In this document: positions 23,051 through 25,984 of the stretch, one piece after another
Layout of the letters: the number at the start of each line of letters is the position of its first letter
Position numbering within the stretch: position 1 is the stretch's first letter
Source: Methylococcaceae bacterium
GTDB taxonomy: Bacteria > Pseudomonadota > Gammaproteobacteria > Methylococcales > Methylococcaceae
Reading direction: 5' to 3'
Length of the DNA: 25,984 bases
Assembly (NCBI GenBank): GCA_012026715.1
Contig: VEPB01000491.1
Coordinates: 1 to 25,984, forward strand
Program-made: the position numbers and the translations under genes
The notes under the pieces: generated by a model
The model's database searches: none
Told to the model about the DNA's origin: nothing
What the model saw: the letters and a program-made list of their open reading frames with translations, nothing else

Positions 23051-23665
23051 TCAGAGACCCGAGTCTGCCCCGTTGTCTTCTCTTGCCTTAACATTTTCCA
23101 GGTATTCGTTGACGCGCCTTGACAGGCTTTCATCTGCCTTGTCATGTTTGGCCTCAGTCTTACCCAGTTCTTGTTTAATCTCCTGGATACGATCGCGGAT
23201 GGCAGGTGCATTCAGGGCAAACATTCCTGCGACCCAGGCAGCGTCATATCGAACCCATACGGCACGGTCATTCAGCGCCGCGAGCACCAGCCGCTCAACC
23301 CGCTCTCGCAAGTCGGGACCGAAAGCCTCGACGCCCTTGAATCGCAGCGTTGTGACGGCAACGCGGCGGCCAAATCCCCATGGCCCCTGGTCGGCCCGAA
23401 AGATCTGCTCGGCGACTTCGAGAGCGGACTGACCGTCCTCCTGGCTGTTGATTTGTCCGGCCAGTTCAAAAATCTGCACCGGCATGGCCGTACTCTGTTC
23501 GGCCAAGGCCATCGCTTCCCTGTAAAAGCTCCGGGCCGAAGTTGCAACATCGGTATCGGCCAAGCCATTTGACTGATCGGAAGCAGACGCCTTCCCCTGA
23601 AATAGGAAGAAACCGAGGGTTCCCAAGCCTAGCGCCAAAAGAACACCGAACAAAGTACCGGACAT
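23051..23665 (-). CDS. Membrane-anchored helical protein of unknown function
   Basis: This 204-residue protein has a single N-terminal helix (LFGVLLALGLGTLGFFLF) that is an anchor or uncleaved signal. A helical region (~45-165) follows with a HEAT-like stretch: VAVTTLRFKGVEAFGPDLRE, then LVLAALNDRAVWVRYDAAWV. The tail is highly charged and probably coiled-coil (IQEIKQELGKTEAKHDKADE). I do not recognise the family. The start is the ATG with GGAG upstream; the frame extends 51 codons further but that part is not coding-like. It is convergent with the VOC gene and stands alone. Confidence 0.75.
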   Translation of the reverse strand: MSGTLFGVLLALGLGTLGFFLFQGKASASDQSNGLADTDVATSARSFYREAMALAEQSTAMPVQIFELAGQINSQEDGQSALEVAEQIFRADQGPWGFGRRVAVTTLRFKGVEAFGPDLRERVERLVLAALNDRAVWVRYDAAWVAGMFALNAPAIRDRIQEIKQELGKTEAKHDKADESLSRRVNEYLENVKAREDNGADSGL

Positions 23666-24115
23666 ATCAACGACTCCATACCGACAAACCGATGTATTGA
23701 AGCGCGCGCCCGGCGTGGAGCCGAACGGCGTGCGGGAAAAACCAGACTGGGAACAGTCAATCCGGGGATATCCGAATGATCCGGGCCCTCGAGCCAGCCC
23801 ATAGCCCGAAGGGCGCAATAGGCGGCGCCGTGTTGCGCCGCACGATTGCCATCCGGCGGATTACGCTCCGGTATTCTGCCCGGCGGTCCGCTGGCGCTTC
23901 AGAAGCGAAAAACATAACCCCCGTAGTGTAACTGGCCGCTTATTCTCAGGCTTGTGAAATTTGCCCGTAGGTCCCGTAAAAACTTCACTGCACTGATTAT
24001 GTGGTTTTCGTAGCCTTGAGCCGTAATCGGCTGATGTCGTGTCACCTTGGCCATGCAGGCCATCCCCATTCCGGGGCTTCAGATTGGATTACGACTAATA
24101 CACTGGAGGTTTACG
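23666..24115. other. Divergent intergenic region before the metalloprotease
   Basis: This ~450-base gap has no convincing gene. It contains the first copy of a palindromic repeat (23803-23880), the small hairpin GCCG-taat-CGGC, and another, CCCC-attcc-GGGG, close to the protease start. AT-richer sequence around 23940-24005 is the likely promoter area, but no pair of boxes is convincing. Confidence 0.55.
23803..23880. repeat. Palindromic repeat, left copy
   Basis: The core GGCGCAA...TTGCGCC (7-bp arms) is followed by GCACGA, a short variable stretch and CGGCGGATTAC. It aligns along ~80 bases with 25630-25708. It resembles the widespread proteobacterial extragenic palindromes of the GGCGCAATA...TTGCGCC type. 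Confidence 0.65.
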
Positions 24116-25555
24116 ATGTCTACGATCAACTGGCCCTGGGCCATCGTTCTTTGCCGCTTCAGCGACGTGCCGGCGGTTCCGCAAGATCCGGAGTATTACC
24201 GGGACTTGTACACCCGCAACGGGACCGGCGGACTGTGCGATTACTGGCGGGCGGTTTCCTTCAATGCCCTGGATCTGACAAGTTCTCAGGTTTTCGGGTG
24301 GTTCACGATGAATCACGCCTCATCCGAAGTTAACCAGCTTCACTTTCCGGGGGATCGAGCCACGCTGGTGCAATGGGGGCGGGAAACCGCCGCCGCGAAC
24401 GGAGTCGATTTGAGCGGTTTCCGCGGTGTACTGATCGTTCACAACTATGGGGTCGATCATGGCGCCGCCGGTAACGGCGTCCTCATCGTGCACCAGACTC
24501 CAGGTCTTTGCGAGTTTGGATTCATTGCTCACGAGATGGGCCACGGATTCGGACTGCCGCATTCGTTTTCCGCCAATCCCGATGTCGTATACGGCGATGG
24601 CTGGGATCTCATGAGTTTTGCGACGACGACTTTCCAATTTCCCATCCAGTTCCGGGGAACGCAGGGTGACGCCACGGTAGGCCTGAACGCCCGCAATCTG
24701 GAGGCACTCGGCGCCGTGCCGGACGGTCGGATGTGGATGCCACCGTCGTCTGATTTCAGCGAACAAGTCATCCTGGACCCGCTCAACCAACCGGCAATCG
24801 GCAATCACGGCGCATTGATCGCCAAGATACCGCCGGGCGCGACCCAACCGGCCCGGCCCGACGGCAGCTCGTACACCGTGGAATTCCGTCGCCGGACAGG
24901 GTGGGATCAGCACATTCCCGAGGATGCCGTCGTCGTCCATCAAGTCCGCACCGACGGACTGTCTTACCTCCAACCGGCCATGTGGTCGCGCTTCGTGGCC
25001 GGACAAGAGTTCGTAACTCCCGATCCGCAAATCTTCGTCCGGGTGTCGGCCATCGATTCCGGCCTCGGCGCTGCCACGCTCCGCATCTGGAACCTGCCGG
25101 AAGGCTGTCTGCGCAAGGAGGATTCCAAGCCCAAGGTTTATCTGATTCAGAACGGCCGGAAGCGTTGGGTGACCTCGCCCCAGGTGTTGTATGCGCTCGG
25201 CAAGTCGTGGGCGGACATCCGTAGTGTTCCCGACGGCGCGTTGAACGGCGTACCGGACGGCATGGACGTCAATTTCATGCAGATCGGCGTGTCGCCGTAT
25301 CCGGTTCCGCTGAATCAGGCGGTTTCCATCACCGTAACGGCAACCGATCTTGGCAGCGGTGCCAACGTGACCGGGGACGTTCGGATCGATGGCGTGGTCG
25401 TTGGCAGTACCGACGTGCCATTTACCCATACTTTCAGGCCGAAGCGGCGGCGCGTGAGCGTGCGACCGCCGGAATGGGAAATCAGCTATCCCGTCGGGAC
25501 GGTGACTGCTCCCGGTTATCCCGATGCCACCATCGATTTCGGGTTTGACGTGTGA
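24116..25555 (+). CDS. Metzincin-like zinc metalloprotease
   Basis: This 479-residue protein carries the full extended zinc motif HEMGHGFGLPH (H139, E140, H143, G146, H149; HEXXHXXGXXH) and a likely Met-turn at GDGWDLMSFAT (M166), which places it among metzincins. After the protease region come a beta-rich domain (~215-325), then KVYLIQNGRKRWVTSPQVLY (~340-360), a module seen in varied surface or tail proteins. An Ig-like C-terminal domain ends it. No signal peptide is visible at the chosen start (GGAGG six bases upstream) or in the short upstream extension, so secretion would need another route. It is flanked by two copies of a palindromic repeat, and its codon use looks somewhat less GC-extreme than the neighbours, which may hint at transfer. 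Confidence 0.88.
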   Translation: MSTINWPWAIVLCRFSDVPAVPQDPEYYRDLYTRNGTGGLCDYWRAVSFNALDLTSSQVFGWFTMNHASSEVNQLHFPGDRATLVQWGRETAAANGVDLSGFRGVLIVHNYGVDHGAAGNGVLIVHQTPGLCEFGFIAHEMGHGFGLPHSFSANPDVVYGDGWDLMSFATTTFQFPIQFRGTQGDATVGLNARNLEALGAVPDGRMWMPPSSDFSEQVILDPLNQPAIGNHGALIAKIPPGATQPARPDGSSYTVEFRRRTGWDQHIPEDAVVVHQVRTDGLSYLQPAMWSRFVAGQEFVTPDPQIFVRVSAIDSGLGAATLRIWNLPEGCLRKEDSKPKVYLIQNGRKRWVTSPQVLYALGKSWADIRSVPDGALNGVPDGMDVNFMQIGVSPYPVPLNQAVSITVTATDLGSGANVTGDVRIDGVVVGSTDVPFTHTFRPKRRRVSVRPPEWEISYPVGTVTAPGYPDATIDFGFDV

Positions 25556-25586
25556 TCCTGTCGGACTCTTGACCGTGTGGACCGCC

Positions 25587-25609
25587 CGTGGCGTCACCGT
25601 TGCGCCACG
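25587..25609 (+). terminator. Weak hairpin after the metalloprotease gene
   Basis: CGTGGCG and CGCCACG form a perfect 7-bp stem with a nine-base loop, ~30 bases after the stop. No T-run follows, so intrinsic termination is uncertain. Confidence 0.35.
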
Positions 25610-25629
25610 CTCGGACCGAAATTTGGACC

Positions 25630-25708
25630 AGCCCATGGGGCGGCAATAGGCGACAGCCGCCTTGCGCCGCACGAAAAACATTCGGCGGAATACACTCTAC
25701 TATTCAGC
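25630..25708. repeat. Palindromic repeat, right copy
   Basis: This is the second, diverged copy of the element at 23803-23880, in the same orientation. Shared blocks are AGCCC, GGCAATAGGCG, TTGCGCCGCACGA, CGGCGGA-TAC and TATTC. The two copies bracket the metalloprotease gene. Confidence 0.6.
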
Positions 25709-25859
25709 CTTACGGTCCCGCGGGTGGTGAACGAACTGGCTTCCATCCACACCCTGCTGGGCACTTTCAAGACTGCCAGGCGTTTCACCAACGAACGGGA
25801 TTTCGAAACCGGCAAGCTCCTCGACAGCGATTGCGTTCATGCCTTGCTCGAGCGGACGG

Positions 25860-25984
25860 ATGAGGTGGAATCCATCCAAAACCCTCCTCAACGAAGACAT
25901 TTTTGGTTGGGAGTCGCGCATCCTGCGCACTCCCCTTGCGCTGATGACCCCACGAGGACTTGCCCAATACGCGGCATTCGTCGG
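25860..25984 (+). CDS. Partial ORF running off the right edge, unknown
   Basis: A frame from ATG stays open to the window end, reading MRWNPSKTLLNEDIFGWESR and then ILRTPLALMTPRGLAQYAAF. It looks coding but has no recognised family and only a weak purine stretch upstream. A different frame just before it, from GTG 25727, also looks coding (NELASIHTLLGTFKTARRFT, DFETGKLLDSDCVHALLERT) and overlaps it. The two may be one frameshifted gene, or two overlapping genes. The rest of the 300-base gap after the metalloprotease holds only the hairpin and repeat listed above. Confidence 0.3.
   Translation, partial: MRWNPSKTLLNEDIFGWESRILRTPLALMTPRGLAQYAAFV

Overview
The window is GC-rich and densely coded, and it looks like the chromosome of a Gram-negative gammaproteobacterium. 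Periplasmic glucan, PEP-CTERM-type sorting and di-heme peroxidase genes suggest a methanotroph-like lineage (Methylococcales). That placement is an inference from gene content; no marker gene is present. I see no rRNA, tRNA, CRISPR array, intact insertion sequence or prophage.

Left part, all on the minus strand (1-13246). A PhnD-like periplasmic binding protein sits one base upstream of a membrane GAF histidine kinase that runs off the left edge, a probable ligand-sensing pair. Next come a DUF2784 membrane protein and a GH186-type glucan protein (opgD). A stress or thiol group follows in transcription order: thioredoxin-like protein, HxlR regulator, VOC protein, MAPEG protein. Then come a long di-heme cytochrome c peroxidase and a secreted VPLPA/PEP-CTERM protein. 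The secreted protein's leader carries a good sigma-54 promoter match and a c-di-GMP-I-like aptamer, and an intrinsic terminator follows the gene. Upstream lies a MacB-like ABC permease/ATPase pair whose genes overlap by ATGA.

Middle, plus strand (13337-21382). One run holds an unknown protein with a QLDLF sliding-clamp-like motif, a secreted thrombospondin-type-3 calcium-binding protein, and yjbQ. After it comes a tightly packed cassette: a two-domain KaiC-like ATPase, a degenerate receiver, and a degenerate receiver fused to an HD-GYP c-di-GMP phosphodiesterase. The cassette is bracketed by the intact yjbQ 3' end and a second, diverged 117-bp yjbQ 3' fragment, which looks like a recombination scar. 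Immediately downstream are hoxH and hoxW (NiFe hydrogenase large subunit and its maturation protease) without hoxFUY.

Right part. It holds a YbhB-type protein, a glyoxalase_3-like protein, a membrane-anchored unknown protein, and a metzincin-like metalloprotease flanked by two diverged copies of an ~80-bp palindromic repeat. A partial reading frame runs off the right edge.

The most interesting theme is c-di-GMP. A KaiC-linked HD-GYP phosphodiesterase and a putative c-di-GMP-sensing, sigma-54-driven leader for a surface protein lie within 8 kb. A functional link between them is inference.
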